Shown: one piece after another, positions 1-10,583 of the stretch
Layout of the letters: every line of letters starts with the position of its first letter
Numbering within the stretch: the first letter of the stretch is position 1
NCBI RefSeq assembly: GCF_047496725.1
Contig: NC_132971.1
Span: 9,259,001 to 9,323,000, forward strand
Length of the DNA: 64,000 bases
Direction of reading: 5' to 3'
From: Anoplolepis gracilipes
Taxonomy: Eukaryota; Arthropoda; Insecta; Hymenoptera; Formicidae
Translations under genes and position numbers: made by a program
Notes under the pieces: generated by a model
Seen by the model: only the letters and a program-made list of their open reading frames with translations
What the model was told of the DNA's origin: nothing
Database searches by the model: none

Positions 1-2
1 TT

Positions 3-2846
3 TTGGTGTACATGGACGACATAGTGATATACGCAAGCTCGTTACGGGAACATGACATTAAAATGAATAAATTAATGAAACGTTTAAAAACCGCCAATCT
101 CACTTTACAACCAGATAAATGTGAGTTTTTGCGACATGAAGTCGTCTATCTCGGGCACGTAATTACAGATACTGGCGTACGCCCTGACCCCCAGAAAGTC
201 TCAGCTGTTAAAGACTTTCCAGTTCCAAGGAGTCTGAAAAACGTACGACAATTTCTAGGCTTATCAGGCTACTACCGCCGCTTCATCCCCGATTTTTCAG
301 GAATAGCTAAACCAATGTCGGACCTCCTGAAGAAAAACAGTACCTTCTCATGGAACGAAAATACACAACACGCTTTTGAGACTCTTCGAAGACGACTCTG
401 CGAAGAACCGGTACTGCAATTCCCGGATTTCACGCGAGAATTCCTGCTCACCACGGACGCATCTGACTACGCTATCGCTGGAGTCCTAAGCCAAGGAACA
501 ATCGGCCAAGACTTGCCAATCGCGTATACGTCCAGAGTACTCAATTCAGCCGAAAGGAACTACTCGACAACAGAGAAAGAGCTGCTAGCCATAATTTATT
601 GCGTCGGACACTTCAGACCTTACCTCTACGGGCGCAAGTTTACGCTCGTGACGGATCACCAACCGCTCGCCTGGTTAAACCGAGTGAAGGACCCGACCTC
701 TCGCCTTATGCGATGGCGCCTGAAACTCGAAGAATACGAATATACAGTCGCATACAAGACAGGTGTCACGAACAAAAATGCCGATGCCCTGTCCAGAAAT
801 CCTATAACCGCTACTGTTTCCATTCTCCCGATCGAAAAAAAACGCATACGTCTCCCTCAGAAAGTACGAGACCTAATTACAAGCACTGACGATGACAGTT
901 CTGATGATGAAAGGCGTCGGAAAGTACCTACCAGAAGGTCTACGGTCGAGAGTGAAATAATCACCTCACGGCCGTATGTTGTAGCTTCCGACTCTTCTGA
1001 GGAAATATTCGACAGTAAACCTCTATCATCCGGTCCACCTCCCCCCACGTCTTCCCATCCTTCACCTTCCCCACGTTTCACGAATAACCAACAATCACCA
1101 CCGTTAATTACGAAAGGACTCTTGGACCTCCTTGACGAACAGACGAACAATGAACGCGTCGATAACGTAGCGCAATTTCAGTCACGAGGAAAAACAATAT
1201 CACACTTACCTTCTATACCCCCAGAACCTCCACCCGACCCCGTGACAGAACCGCCGGACGAAACCACTGTTGACGACAACAGCGATAAGGAATTCGATAC
1301 CTTGGAAATTCTTCCCGAAGAAGAAACTCTGCAAATGAGACCAGAATTAATAACCACCCATAGCACAAGATGCCGTATAAAAAAACGCAACATACCATTA
1401 CTGAATTGCAACGATAACACAATCATACTGGTCACCGTTGATAAACACCCCTTCGATAAAGGAGCTATGGAATTACAGCAAGATGGATACCTACCTCCGC
1501 TAGACGACTTAATGCTCGGAAGAGCGCGAGTCTATCCATCCATAGACGCGGGACGACACATTATAGTACTACCTGCAAAAGAGAAAAGAACAACATTATT
1601 GGACGAAGAAATCTTAAAGGAATGTTTCAGATCAACCCTCGACGTGATGACGGAATTACAACTACATACTGTTAGCATACGAGAGACACCCAGCCTCGAC
1701 ACGATACCATGGGATCGAGTCTTACAGACACTGCAAGCGATACTCTCCGAAAGGCCCGTCACCATCAGCATATGTCATGGACCAACCGTCACCCCTCCGG
1801 TAGAGGACCGTACAGCGATAATCCGCGAAAATCACGAATCTGCCGTCGGTGGACACAAGGGCGTCACGAAGACGTACCAGCGAATTAAACAAAGGTTTAC
1901 ATGGAACAAAATGAAAGGCGATATATTAAACTACATCAGGAATTGTCGAACGTGTCAATCTATGAAACTAGTCAGAAGGAAGACTCGACAACCAATGATA
2001 TTGACCGACACACCTGGACGCGCCTTCGACAAAGTGGCTCTCGACATAGTAGGACCACTCAGAACCACTCCTAGCGGCAACTCATACGTTCTAACGATGC
2101 AAGATCTCCTCACAAAATACTCAGTATACGCACCACTACCAGACGCTAGAGGCGAAACCACGGCGAACGCCTTTATCCACTATTTTATCTGTCGTTTTGG
2201 ATGCCCCCGAAGCATACTCACCGACCAAGGGACGAACTTTACCGGTGTACTCATGAAAAGCGTAACCAAAAAGTTCCGTATCCAACACTTCCGAACGACT
2301 GCTCACCATCCACAATCTAATGGGTCACTCGAAAGGTCGCACCTCGTTCTAATGGAATACCTGAAGTGCTTCGTCAATAAGGAAGAAGCATGGGACGACC
2401 TCATTGAGCGTGCCAGTTTTTCGTATAATACCTCAGTACACGAAGGTACCGGGTACACACCTCACGAATTGATCTTCGGACGTGTCGCCAGAGTTCCATC
2501 GGGACACAACCCCGAAAAAGATCCTGAAACATATCACTCCTACTTAACAAACCTGTTCGAAAAAATCTGTGATATACAGGAAGTCGCTAGAGCTAATCTC
2601 ATTAGGGCTAAAGAGCGCTCCAAAAATTACTACGACAAACGCGTAAACCCGACGACTTTCAACGCAAACGATAACGTCTTTCTATTAAACGAGAGTAAAA
2701 CAGATAAATTCGGAAAAGAATATCACGGCCCGTACCGCATTATCGAAATCCTCGACCACGAAAACGTGCGAATTCAAATTAATAAATCAACGCGAATAGT
2801 GCACGTCAATAGACTACGGAAAGCCCACTACGGCGAACCAGGATGA
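3..2846 (+). CDS. pol: Family A pol polyprotein, 3' part (RT end, RNase H, integrase)
   Basis: The frame is open at the window edge, so RT begins upstream and no true start is present. Visible in order are the RT catalytic YMDD box (residues 3-6), the rest of RT with the RRFIPDFSGIAKP tether region, and RNase H with its acidic residues in TTDAS (about 150), STTEKE, VTDH and NADALS (about 262). A proline- and acid-rich linker follows (about 280-465), then an alpha/beta segment (about 470-590) resembling a macrodomain. Integrase has an H-H-C-C zinc finger (about 610-652) and catalytic D, D, E in ALDIVGP, LTDQG and SNGSLE with D-x35-E spacing, then a GPY/F-type C-terminal module (HGPYRIIEI). The product copies element RNA and inserts the cDNA. 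No frameshift is seen in this part. Codon use is more GC-rich than in the B and C copies. Assignment to Ty3/Gypsy rests on the RT-RH-IN order and the GPY module. Confidence 0.92.
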   Translation: MVYMDDIVIYASSLREHDIKMNKLMKRLKTANLTLQPDKCEFLRHEVVYLGHVITDTGVRPDPQKVSAVKDFPVPRSLKNVRQFLGLSGYYRRFIPDFSGIAKPMSDLLKKNSTFSWNENTQHAFETLRRRLCEEPVLQFPDFTREFLLTTDASDYAIAGVLSQGTIGQDLPIAYTSRVLNSAERNYSTTEKELLAIIYCVGHFRPYLYGRKFTLVTDHQPLAWLNRVKDPTSRLMRWRLKLEEYEYTVAYKTGVTNKNADALSRNPITATVSILPIEKKRIRLPQKVRDLITSTDDDSSDDERRRKVPTRRSTVESEIITSRPYVVASDSSEEIFDSKPLSSGPPPPTSSHPSPSPRFTNNQQSPPLITKGLLDLLDEQTNNERVDNVAQFQSRGKTISHLPSIPPEPPPDPVTEPPDETTVDDNSDKEFDTLEILPEEETLQMRPELITTHSTRCRIKKRNIPLLNCNDNTIILVTVDKHPFDKGAMELQQDGYLPPLDDLMLGRARVYPSIDAGRHIIVLPAKEKRTTLLDEEILKECFRSTLDVMTELQLHTVSIRETPSLDTIPWDRVLQTLQAILSERPVTISICHGPTVTPPVEDRTAIIRENHESAVGGHKGVTKTYQRIKQRFTWNKMKGDILNYIRNCRTCQSMKLVRRKTRQPMILTDTPGRAFDKVALDIVGPLRTTPSGNSYVLTMQDLLTKYSVYAPLPDARGETTANAFIHYFICRFGCPRSILTDQGTNFTGVLMKSVTKKFRIQHFRTTAHHPQSNGSLERSHLVLMEYLKCFVNKEEAWDDLIERASFSYNTSVHEGTGYTPHELIFGRVARVPSGHNPEKDPETYHSYLTNLFEKICDIQEVARANLIRAKERSKNYYDKRVNPTTFNANDNVFLLNESKTDKFGKEYHGPYRIIEILDHENVRIQINKSTRIVHVNRLRKAHYGEPG

Positions 2847-2850
2847 CTAC

Positions 2851-2866
2851 CTTTCTTCTGTTTCAG
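2851..2866 (+). promoter_or_regulatory. Candidate 3' splice site for env message (family A)
   Basis: A pyrimidine-rich tract ending in CAG at 2864-2866 lies immediately after the pol stop (2844-2846) and 96 bases before the env ATG. The equivalent place in families B and C (29800, 59714) carries the similar TTTTTGGTTTCAG. Splicing is inferred from this shared position. Confidence 0.5.
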
Positions 2867-2961
2867 ATTGGATTACTCAGTTATCTTCTCCATTTTCTGG
2901 TTCAGACCGGAACGTACTGTTCTACATTTTTCTCTTAAGCAGAATCAACATAGAGTTCACA

Positions 2962-4818
2962 ATGGCCTCACTGATCGTCTTCCTAGCGTATCTGGCAACC
3001 CAGGACTGCAACGCCCTCGTAGGCTACGACTGCAACACGCCGTGCGACAACGGGACCACAATCTCGCTGCTCGATAACAACGCCTGTCGATTACACGGGA
3101 AGCTTCCAATCACCCGAGATGTGAGCGTGGAGATCCTCGCGAAGCCCAGACTCACCACAGCGGACGTACTAAGCTGCCGCATAGAGATAGACTACGTGAT
3201 CAGCCACACGGACCACACCACGAGGGAATCTACAACACCTACCAGCAATAAACGACATTACTTATCTGTATCTGCTCCTGTATGCATGCACATACACGCA
3301 CAAGGGAAACTGCAATTCGGGAACCAGACCCTTGACGGCCTTTCCGCCAACCGCGTGAATAGCCGCACTATTCCGCCGACCGAAACCGTCAGCGCCCACA
3401 ACCTGCCATCAGACGACCTGAAAACAAAACGCGTCATAAACGTGTACTTGCACATAACGTTCAAACGGACCATTGTCAAGATCGACACGATGGAAACCAA
3501 GATATTCTTACCTAGTGGTGCTAGTTGCACATACATCGACCTTGAATGCACCGACGAAGAGGGCTTTCATAATTTCTGGTCCCCCTTTGTTCACGGAGGA
3601 TGCACTCAACTACGGCATACCGTCTTGTATAGAGGAATTGCCAAAAGACTACAAATTACGGGACGTCCCACGGCATACGCCTTAACGGTAGAAAACACCA
3701 ACCTGCTCGCGTTTGCTCGAGCGCGTCACGACGTCTGCAACGCCACTGTGATACAGACCGAAAACCCCCGACTAGTAATACGGGAAATCAACGACTCTTA
3801 CGTAAAGAATCAACCATCCGTAAATAAGGTGCACCGATCTCACCACTCGTACTTTTCGTACAAGAGTAACACAAAGACAGACCTGAGCGTAGAAAATACC
3901 TACGAAGACCTTGTCATGAGGAAATGCCTCACGGAAGTAACAAAATTACACGCCTTGACCGCCATGGCTCACCAAGACCCTCCATCATTTGCGTACGCCG
4001 TCACAAAAACACCAGGATACTCAGCGCGCGTACGAGGGGAAGCTGTACAAGTATTTCGATGTACTCCTGTACCTGCACGGATCAGGGCCACGGAAAGCTG
4101 TTTCCAGGAGCTCCCAGTAATAATAGACGGGAAGCCCATGTACCTAAAGCCAAGAACACGCGTTATATCTGGCGAAGGCACAGAAATTGAATGCGATCCG
4201 CTTGCTACGGCAATGTACAAAATGAGAAACAAATGGTACGTATTCACTCCAGAGTTGAAAGTGTCTGCTATCGATCCTCAAGGCCTCCAATCAAGAACGC
4301 TACCATGGGGTCAACATATCGACGAGTTAAACGAGATTCACGAGCACTCGGACGTACAGAATCCAAGCACAGACGACTCTCCAGGACGACCAGACCACTC
4401 GAGCCCTGTATACATCGTGGAGGTCTCGGTAACAACAACAGTTATTGGTGGAATTATAATACTCACCTTATTTATCATCTTGAAAAGCCTAGCAAGAAAG
4501 TTAAGCTATCGAAACTCGAGCCTGAAAAATAAAAACATATTAACAAATGATGATATGTTAATGACTGATGATAGTGCCAACTCTCAAAAACCAACCAAAC
4601 AGGAAACACCTGCCAAGACACTCAGCAATTCTCCATTATCGCGCCCAATGATAGATCACCGAATCCAGAAGGACATCTCTCATGAATCCACGGATACGAT
4701 GACGATTCACCACTCTTCCAAGGAGAGGACTCCCGCCATATCTCCAGAGATCGCCAACCTGCGAGAAGCCTACTTGCACTTGGAACGAAAGATCAACCGT
4801 CTATCAACCGCACCGTAA
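2962..4818 (+). CDS. env: Family A env: divergent chuvirus-like envelope glycoprotein
   Basis: A 618-residue protein with an N-terminal hydrophobic signal segment (1-19) runs directly into the LVGYDC start of the mature chain and a SLLD...C motif. These match the B and C env proteins in position and spacing. Many paired cysteines follow. The C-terminal half keeps the PGY...GEAVQVFRCTPV block and the LP...YLxPRTR block seen in B env. One strong membrane span lies at about 490-515 (VTTTVIGGIIILTLFIIL), followed by a basic and then polar cytoplasmic tail of about 100 residues. The predicted role is a type I membrane fusion glycoprotein of a retrovirus-like particle. It is much diverged from B env: the CGMHSHVS region is not recognisable. 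The frame is intact. Unlike B and C, no accessory genes lie between pol and env. Similarity to Jingchuvirales glycoproteins is recognised by eye, not by search. Confidence 0.8.
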   Translation: MASLIVFLAYLATQDCNALVGYDCNTPCDNGTTISLLDNNACRLHGKLPITRDVSVEILAKPRLTTADVLSCRIEIDYVISHTDHTTRESTTPTSNKRHYLSVSAPVCMHIHAQGKLQFGNQTLDGLSANRVNSRTIPPTETVSAHNLPSDDLKTKRVINVYLHITFKRTIVKIDTMETKIFLPSGASCTYIDLECTDEEGFHNFWSPFVHGGCTQLRHTVLYRGIAKRLQITGRPTAYALTVENTNLLAFARARHDVCNATVIQTENPRLVIREINDSYVKNQPSVNKVHRSHHSYFSYKSNTKTDLSVENTYEDLVMRKCLTEVTKLHALTAMAHQDPPSFAYAVTKTPGYSARVRGEAVQVFRCTPVPARIRATESCFQELPVIIDGKPMYLKPRTRVISGEGTEIECDPLATAMYKMRNKWYVFTPELKVSAIDPQGLQSRTLPWGQHIDELNEIHEHSDVQNPSTDDSPGRPDHSSPVYIVEVSVTTTVIGGIIILTLFIILKSLARKLSYRNSSLKNKNILTNDDMLMTDDSANSQKPTKQETPAKTLSNSPLSRPMIDHRIQKDISHESTDTMTIHHSSKERTPAISPEIANLREAYLHLERKINRLSTAP

Positions 4819-4868
4819 GCCGAGTTCAACGAGCTCACCGTCGCATCATTTCACGCTGCTCCACTTTT

Positions 4869-4879
4869 AAGGAGGGGGG
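4869..4879 (+). promoter_or_regulatory. Polypurine tract (plus-strand primer), family A
   Basis: AAGGAGGGGGG lies 50 bases after the env stop and abuts TGTCACGTCC, the proposed LTR start. The B2 element has the same arrangement (AAGGGGGGGGA before TGTGACGTCC), which supports both calls. Confidence 0.75.
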
Positions 4880-5223
4880 TGTCACGTCCAGCGCCTCCGC
4901 TTGACACCAGTCGCCGTCCGTTGACTCCATACGTCACCTGTTAAGTAGACATAGTAAGCGTTAAGCACCTATAAAATTCTTTTACTTTCCTTTTCTTTTT
5001 ATATATACATATATATATATATAGTTATTATCAAAAATAGATTAAGCCGATAAATACCTTTTATTATGTTTCCGGCTAAAACATCCTTTTCCTTTTTTTT
5101 TTTCTTTTTCTTCCTTTTTTTTCCTGTTTTATCCCCATCACTGGTTCTCCCCTATCACCTACCTAAAAATGAAGGAAAATAATTAATTAATTGTCCAATG
5201 AAAATTCTCACCTATTTTCCGGC

Positions 5224-5792
5224 CACCCGGTATATCACCTTCTGGTCCGCCTCCTCAGCACCTGAAAAAGAGAAGAGAAACGACCCACCAAGTCGGTCGA
5301 ACATCTTAATTTTATTATAATTACCCATTTAGTTTTGTCACTCTAGTTGCAGTATCTGAAAAATAAAAAGGAAACATAATATTAAGTATGCGTCAATAGA
5401 ATAACGTAAATTAAGTAATAGCGATAATATAAACCAATGTTCACTCCACCTCGTCGTCATCACTCTTACTAAACACAAACATACACGTACACATCACCAT
5501 AGACACACGCATCGAGAATTAACCACCACCCGGTATAACAAAAATATAAAGTAAATCTATATAACAAGCTAAAATCACTCAAGGAAAGAGATCGTAACTG
5601 CGAATGAGCGGAAATACAACTCCCGATACATGTTCACCTTAATAAATTGACACCCGGTATATAAACTAACATTGTCATATTATCCAAACATTAGTATAAA
5701 ATAGTGTTTAACAACCGACCGATTCATTTGGTTAAATTCCATAAGCTTCATATAATAAACTCCGATCGGTACTTTCGGGACACCCTGTATAT
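5224..5792 (+). repeat. Dispersed CACCCGGTATAT motif in family A U3
   Basis: CACCCGGTATA(T) occurs at 5224-5235, 5527-5537 and 5651-5662, with CACCCTGTATAT at 5781-5792 and a weaker TACCCGGTGA at 7011-7020. The rest of 4890-7900 is AT-rich with TA microsatellites and holds no supported gene. The repeats may be enhancer-type sites or scars of a small transposon; I cannot tell which. Confidence 0.45.
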
Positions 5793-7931
5793 GAACTTTC
5801 ATTAATTATTAAAACTGAGCAAGCCAAGTAACTCGTATGTGCAATTGCAACTTCCTATGCACAGTCTAAATCACTTTTCTCAATATATCAAAAGTTGTCG
5901 CAACATCGAAAAGCACCCAATTTTTAACGATTTAAACATCACATAAAAAACCCGCCCAGTGACCTTAATTAATTATTTCCTGGCGCCTTGACTCATAAGG
6001 AACCAAAAAAGGTAGCAACTTATAGGGCTACAGCCCCGCCATAAAAAGTTAAGCGCACATTGTTATAGACCCATTTTGCTTCAGGAACACCTCATATTTT
6101 CAACTTTAATAATTTATTTATTTTAATCCGCACCTCCAATATATAATTATGCCTTCACTATTAAATGCAGTTTTATATCCCAAAGCCGAATTAATACCAC
6201 AATAACGTACATGTCTAACGATTCTGTCACCCAAATATAATAACTTGTCAATTTTACTCATATTCCACCGCAGCGCAGTGATTTCATTAAATCCAAATTT
6301 TAACAATAATAAAAGATTCGGATCAAACCCATCTTCTGCATAATAATTCCTTACCATGAACCCAATTTGGTTTGCCAATAAAAATCCGGTCAGCTATCAT
6401 TTATAATTATTTCATATATCAACCATGGAGATAACTTGGTGCATGCACATATACATATATATATATATATATGCGACTCGCTGCAGATATCATAATCCAC
6501 AGATGTTTTAAAGGCAAATTATAATGACCTGACAAGAACTCCTCGAGGCTCAGACAATATTTAAGTAATCAATTAAAACCAATAATAATTAAAATGAACC
6601 ACTCATAATACATATATATATATATATATATTATAGTGAAAACAATATAAATATCCCATAAAGAGTTTAAAACGAATAAAGCTCTGGAAGATAACTAAAG
6701 TTAAATAGTCACACTCAATATATACAATTACTTAATTAACTCTTACTTATACAAGGTGTCTGAAATAACTTGAACGTGATAATATTCTCAAAACTTCGTT
6801 ATCATTTTATTGAGGATGAATGATAATTACAATATACATATGCATAATAAACAAAATGACCATACCTATATATACGGTGGTACGATAATACACACATCAT
6901 ACACTACATAAACCAAGTATAAACGCATAATGAACACCCAGAAATAATTACATAGATACACGCTCCTTAACAAACACACCATAAAATTATATAACAATAG
7001 TCACTTAATATACCCGGTGATACAAAAATACGCGCGTTATAAACTTATCATCTACACAATGTTTAATCAGTATCTGACTATTATAGACATATTATCCACC
7101 CAGTAACACGCAAATACACACACTCTATAAATAATTTATATACATAGTGACCCATTAGTACGCACAAATAAAGCACTCTCAATAAACCTATTATAAACTT
7201 ATTACAGGCATATTCGTATATTAACATACACATAATCAATGTATCATATACATGGTAACGCAATAGTTTCGGATCTTATAACTAATTCATACATATTCCA
7301 AGCGTATCACTTAAATTACACACTCAACCTCTCACAATATAAACTTGTCTTAAATTTATGCATTTATACACACTTACACACTCCTCATCCATCCATTGTA
7401 AATATATCACGGCATATTACATGTGCATTTATACCATTATTACATATATATAAATATATAAACCTTTACTACTAGTTATAATGATATACATACATACATA
7501 TAGTTATATAATAGCGAGTTTAACGTCTGTAGACTAATTTAGATCTTGTAATCCACGAATAACATTATGCGACATCATAGATAATTGTTAATTAATAAGT
7601 TAATTAGCGTAATGCTCTCATATCTCTACAATTATTTAAGTACAACGCTATAATACAATGCGGCGATAAGTAATTAATCAGATAAGTTATCGTAACGCTA
7701 GTAATAATTGCGATATATCTAGAAATAACGATATAGATATTACATTATAATGCTAGTCCCGAAGGTTCTAGAACATTCAGGAACCGCCGGATCACGTGAA
7801 AATTTCGGACAAACACCGTGATAGCTTACTATTGCCCGGCGCGTGATACCCGTGACAAACAAGCATGACCAGGATCGGACCACGTTGCGCGCGCTATAAT
7901 TCAGAAGGTGGGAGCCCTCAGCGACCACGGG

Positions 7932-8017
7932 TATATAAACGGGAGCACCGTGTGCTCAAAAATCAGAGTATTCAGTTCTCGCCTAGACAGTTCAGATCAT
8001 TAGACAGTTCAGATCAT
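7932..8017 (+). promoter_or_regulatory. Core promoter and transcript start of family A LTR
   Basis: TATATAA at 7932-7938 is followed 33 bases on by ATCAGAG, an arthropod-type initiator with the start A near 7965. Just downstream is a perfect 17-bp tandem duplication, TAGACAGTTCAGATCAT at 7984-8000 and 8001-8017. GC content rises at the TATA box. This places the downstream LTR reading frame within the transcribed R/U5 leader. The stretch 8018-9062 shows no supported gene. Confidence 0.65.
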
Positions 8018-9062
8018 ATTTAGTATTCGGCTTTCGCCCGACAGTAAAATCTGTTGTACGGTTCGTTCCGACCATTCAGTTTTCGCATAATCAGTATTCG
8101 ATCAGCAGTCAATACTCGATTCATACAGTACCCAGTAAATTCATTGTACGTACAGACAGTCATTTATACGATTTAATAATCGGTTATCCTTATAACATTC
8201 AATCATACATACGCTCTCGCAAGTTTTCGCGCAGTGTAATTAATATTATATCTTCGAATCAGTGGTTTCTAGTTCATTACGATATTATTCACACAAAATC
8301 ATTAATTCAGAGAGACTTCGAGACTAGCATATCGCGAATACTATTAATTAGCCTTCAGTTCTTACGTTTACTGTCGTATAAATCTATTCTTGATTATTTG
8401 TATCCACTGTTACTATTATATTTCCTTTCTCTTTATCGATTTCCACGGCGCTCACAATACATATCGAATTCTATCTATCACTTTTAAAGATATTTTATCT
8501 AAATTTTCGTTTGCAGTGAATTACTTCTATCAACAATATAAGCGTATTATCTTTTCCTCTCCATGCAATTGTTAATGCCGCCTATCTATAATATCGTTTA
8601 CGCGTCCGAAACCAGTCTGTGCGTGAAATCATAGTCGAAGGAAAGTTCTATTAACTAATGTTGTAATACTAATATTGTAGATCCACATTCTTGTGTACAC
8701 CCGCGTTACAGTGTGCTTCCCAGTGGTTCCTGTAACACATAACAATTTAGTGAAGTGAGTACGTTGTCGTAATTATTAAGATATATTCGTGTAATCATTA
8801 ATCATATTGTTTACGTGTAATTACTCGAAATATACATACTTGTGTCAGTTCGCGGCCCCTGTCCATTCCGGGCGTCGGTCATCTTTTCGGTGTCAATTCT
8901 TCTCGCCGTTAACCTCTCGCGTCTATACCTGTAAATATAAAGACAAGCTTTCTATTCTAATTTTAATATTGAAATTATCGGGCAAATTAGTGCTACTCAT
9001 CTGACGAGGTCATCCTTCCTTCAAGCCTACTTCGGGCTCTCTCTTTCATCCTGCGGCGACGC

Positions 9063-9612
9063 GCGCCTCCTCCAGGGCGTTCTTGTATTCCCTATAGCTT
9101 CTTCCTATATATTTTTTTTTTTCTCTTTTCTTTCTTTCTTTTTTTTTTTCTTTTCCCTTATCCGCTCACCAGTGGCAAGGTCCGCGACGTCCGCCTTGAC
9201 ATACCCAGAGCCTCAGATATCTGTAACTTATAATCGAAGAGATTAATATTTTATTCGGACGTCTTCATAGGGAATGTCATTAGACAGAGAGCGATAACCA
9301 TTCTTACCTACACCGTAGGGCGCCTCCTCCAGGGCGACCTACATCCTTCCTACGTAGTGTGCCTCTTTCAGGGCGATTCTACGTCCCTTCTAGCAGTGCG
9401 CCTCATTCAGGGCGGCTCTGCCTTCATCCTTCGTAGTGCGCCTCCTTCAGAGCCGGACTACCCCTCGCTAGGTCGCACGCCTCTCTCAGGGCGAACGACT
9501 CTCTTCTCCGAGGAGCGCCTCTTTCAGGGCATTCCGCCTCCTAGCGTGCAGCGCGCCTCTGTCAGGGCGATCTGCCTCCTCTCAGTCCACGAACCGCGCC
9601 TCTGTCAGGGCG
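9063..9612 (+). repeat. Array of nine GCGCCTCYTTCAGGGCG motifs in the LTR leader
   Basis: Copies lie at 9063, 9320, 9361 (truncated), 9398, 9438 (degenerate), 9476, 9517, 9553 and 9596. From 9320 on they recur every 36-45 bases. Each has CGCC facing GGCG and could form a short hairpin in RNA with an 8-base loop. The spacer sequences are unrelated, so the motif and not the unit is conserved. Its place in the RNA leader suggests an RNA-level role such as packaging, dimerisation or protein binding; this is inference. An open frame across the array (9357-9644) follows the repeat and is not called as a gene. Confidence 0.6.
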
Positions 9613-9872
9613 TCTCTCACAATTCCTCCGATCGCTCTTCTTGATCTAAAATATAGAATAAATATTAAATTAAAGTAAACTCATTAAGGCTCACCCTGTC
9701 CCCGCAACCCGTCAGATAAGGTCAAGTCAACTCGTTTACCAATTTACTTTAACGCGTATGTTTTTTTTTTTCTTTTCATCACTCGCGTTACTATTACTAA
9801 CCCCAGTCTATCCCCCTCCGCGTATTCAACTATGGCGTCGATTATGATTTCGCTTACCTTCTTAGCTGCGTC

Positions 9873-10289
9873 ATGGGTCGGTCACGTCGAGCAGGGCGTG
9901 CTCACCAATTGAAGCGCCTCATCCGGTCACTATACCAAGGCGGCTCCTACCTGACGGTCCGAACAGCTGCGTCGCCACCAGGTAGTCAGAGCCCAGCATC
10001 CGTCGGGTATTTCACTTACCCTCCACCGGGAACCCATACATCGGAGTCATCAACCCCTGATCAGCTACACGACGCCGTCACTCCACCGGCATCCAGTAGC
10101 GGGGTCGTCGCTTCCTCACATAGGCCCTTACCGCCTATCGAATACCGTCCGTGGCCCGTGCCCCCGCCGTTGATAGACTTCGGGATTACGCAACCGAGGA
10201 TCATTTCCTCCCAGGCTTTCTTCGGGCGAGTATGCATCCTGTCGTCCGCTGAAGCACCTATCAATTCGCCTCCTGATAACCGTCCGTGA
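9873..10289 (+). CDS. LTR-encoded basic protein of family A (MGRSRRAGR type)
   Basis: A 138-residue frame lies inside the LTR, downstream of the transcript start and upstream of the PBS. Its N terminus, MGRSRRAGRAHQLKRLIRS, matches the start of the 115-117-residue frames in the family B and C LTRs (MPGSRRAGKRHRQLRAALRR). A second shared block sits in the C-terminal half: IEYRPWPVPPPLI near residue 94 against FEFIGWPEPLVEI in B. The middle is serine- and proline-rich and unalignable. Keeping the two ends while the surrounding LTR is unalignable is good evidence for coding. An arginine-rich start suggests RNA, DNA or nucleolar binding, but the function is unknown. No signal peptide or membrane segment is seen. 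Confidence 0.7.
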   Translation: MGRSRRAGRAHQLKRLIRSLYQGGSYLTVRTAASPPGSQSPASVGYFTYPPPGTHTSESSTPDQLHDAVTPPASSSGVVASSHRPLPPIEYRPWPVPPPLIDFGITQPRIISSQAFFGRVCILSSAEAPINSPPDNRP

Positions 10290-10562
10290 TTTAATTGTCT
10301 AATCGTCTTGAAAAATATAATATAACTGTACATATATGTTTATTATAAAATAATGATAAATACATAAAAATCAGTATACGTAAACAATCTGCATTCATTG
10401 TCTACTCACTTCACATCCTCCCTATTATCTATTACGTCCCGACCTCTAGTTTCCGGTGCACCGCTACGCTGATCGTGACAGGTTTACCGCTCGGCCACCG
10501 CGATCCGCGTACACCAACCATCGTAACCGCACCTCGCTCGCGAACGCAGAGGACGTAACAAC

Positions 10563-10579
10563 TGGTGACAGCGGCGGGA
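10563..10579 (+). promoter_or_regulatory. Primer-binding-site-like sequence after the family A LTR
   Basis: TGGTGACAGCGGCGGGA differs at two positions from the family B PBS, which is complementary to the 3' end of a tRNA-Leu. A PBS after what looks like a 3' LTR means this LTR also served as the 5' LTR of another, now lost, copy. Family B sequence takes over at 10584, inside a repeat of ACGTAACAAC. Confidence 0.55.
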
Positions 10580-10583
10580 CGTA

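Larger units (their letters stand above)
4880..10560 (+). mobile_element. Candidate giant LTR of family A (about 5.7 kb)
   Basis: It starts TGTCACGTCC directly after the polypurine tract and ends GGACGTAACA directly before a primer-binding-site-like sequence. The ends are inverted repeats with one mismatch. By this reading U3 is 4880 to about 7964 (AT-rich, no gene seen), the transcript start is near 7965, and R plus U5 run to 10560 and contain the 9063-9612 repeat array and a 138-residue reading frame. No second copy of this LTR is in the window, so the length is not proven by comparison. The family B LTRs (4.4-4.5 kb), which are present in several copies, make such a length plausible. Confidence 0.6.

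Noticed and set aside
6118..6378. 86-codon frame on the minus strand within family A U3
   Set aside because: Single occurrence, no recognised motif, AT-rich context, no promoter or splice context.
9357..9644. 95-codon frame in the family A leader
   Set aside because: It is generated by the GCGCCTC...AGGGCG repeat array; no counterpart in other families.
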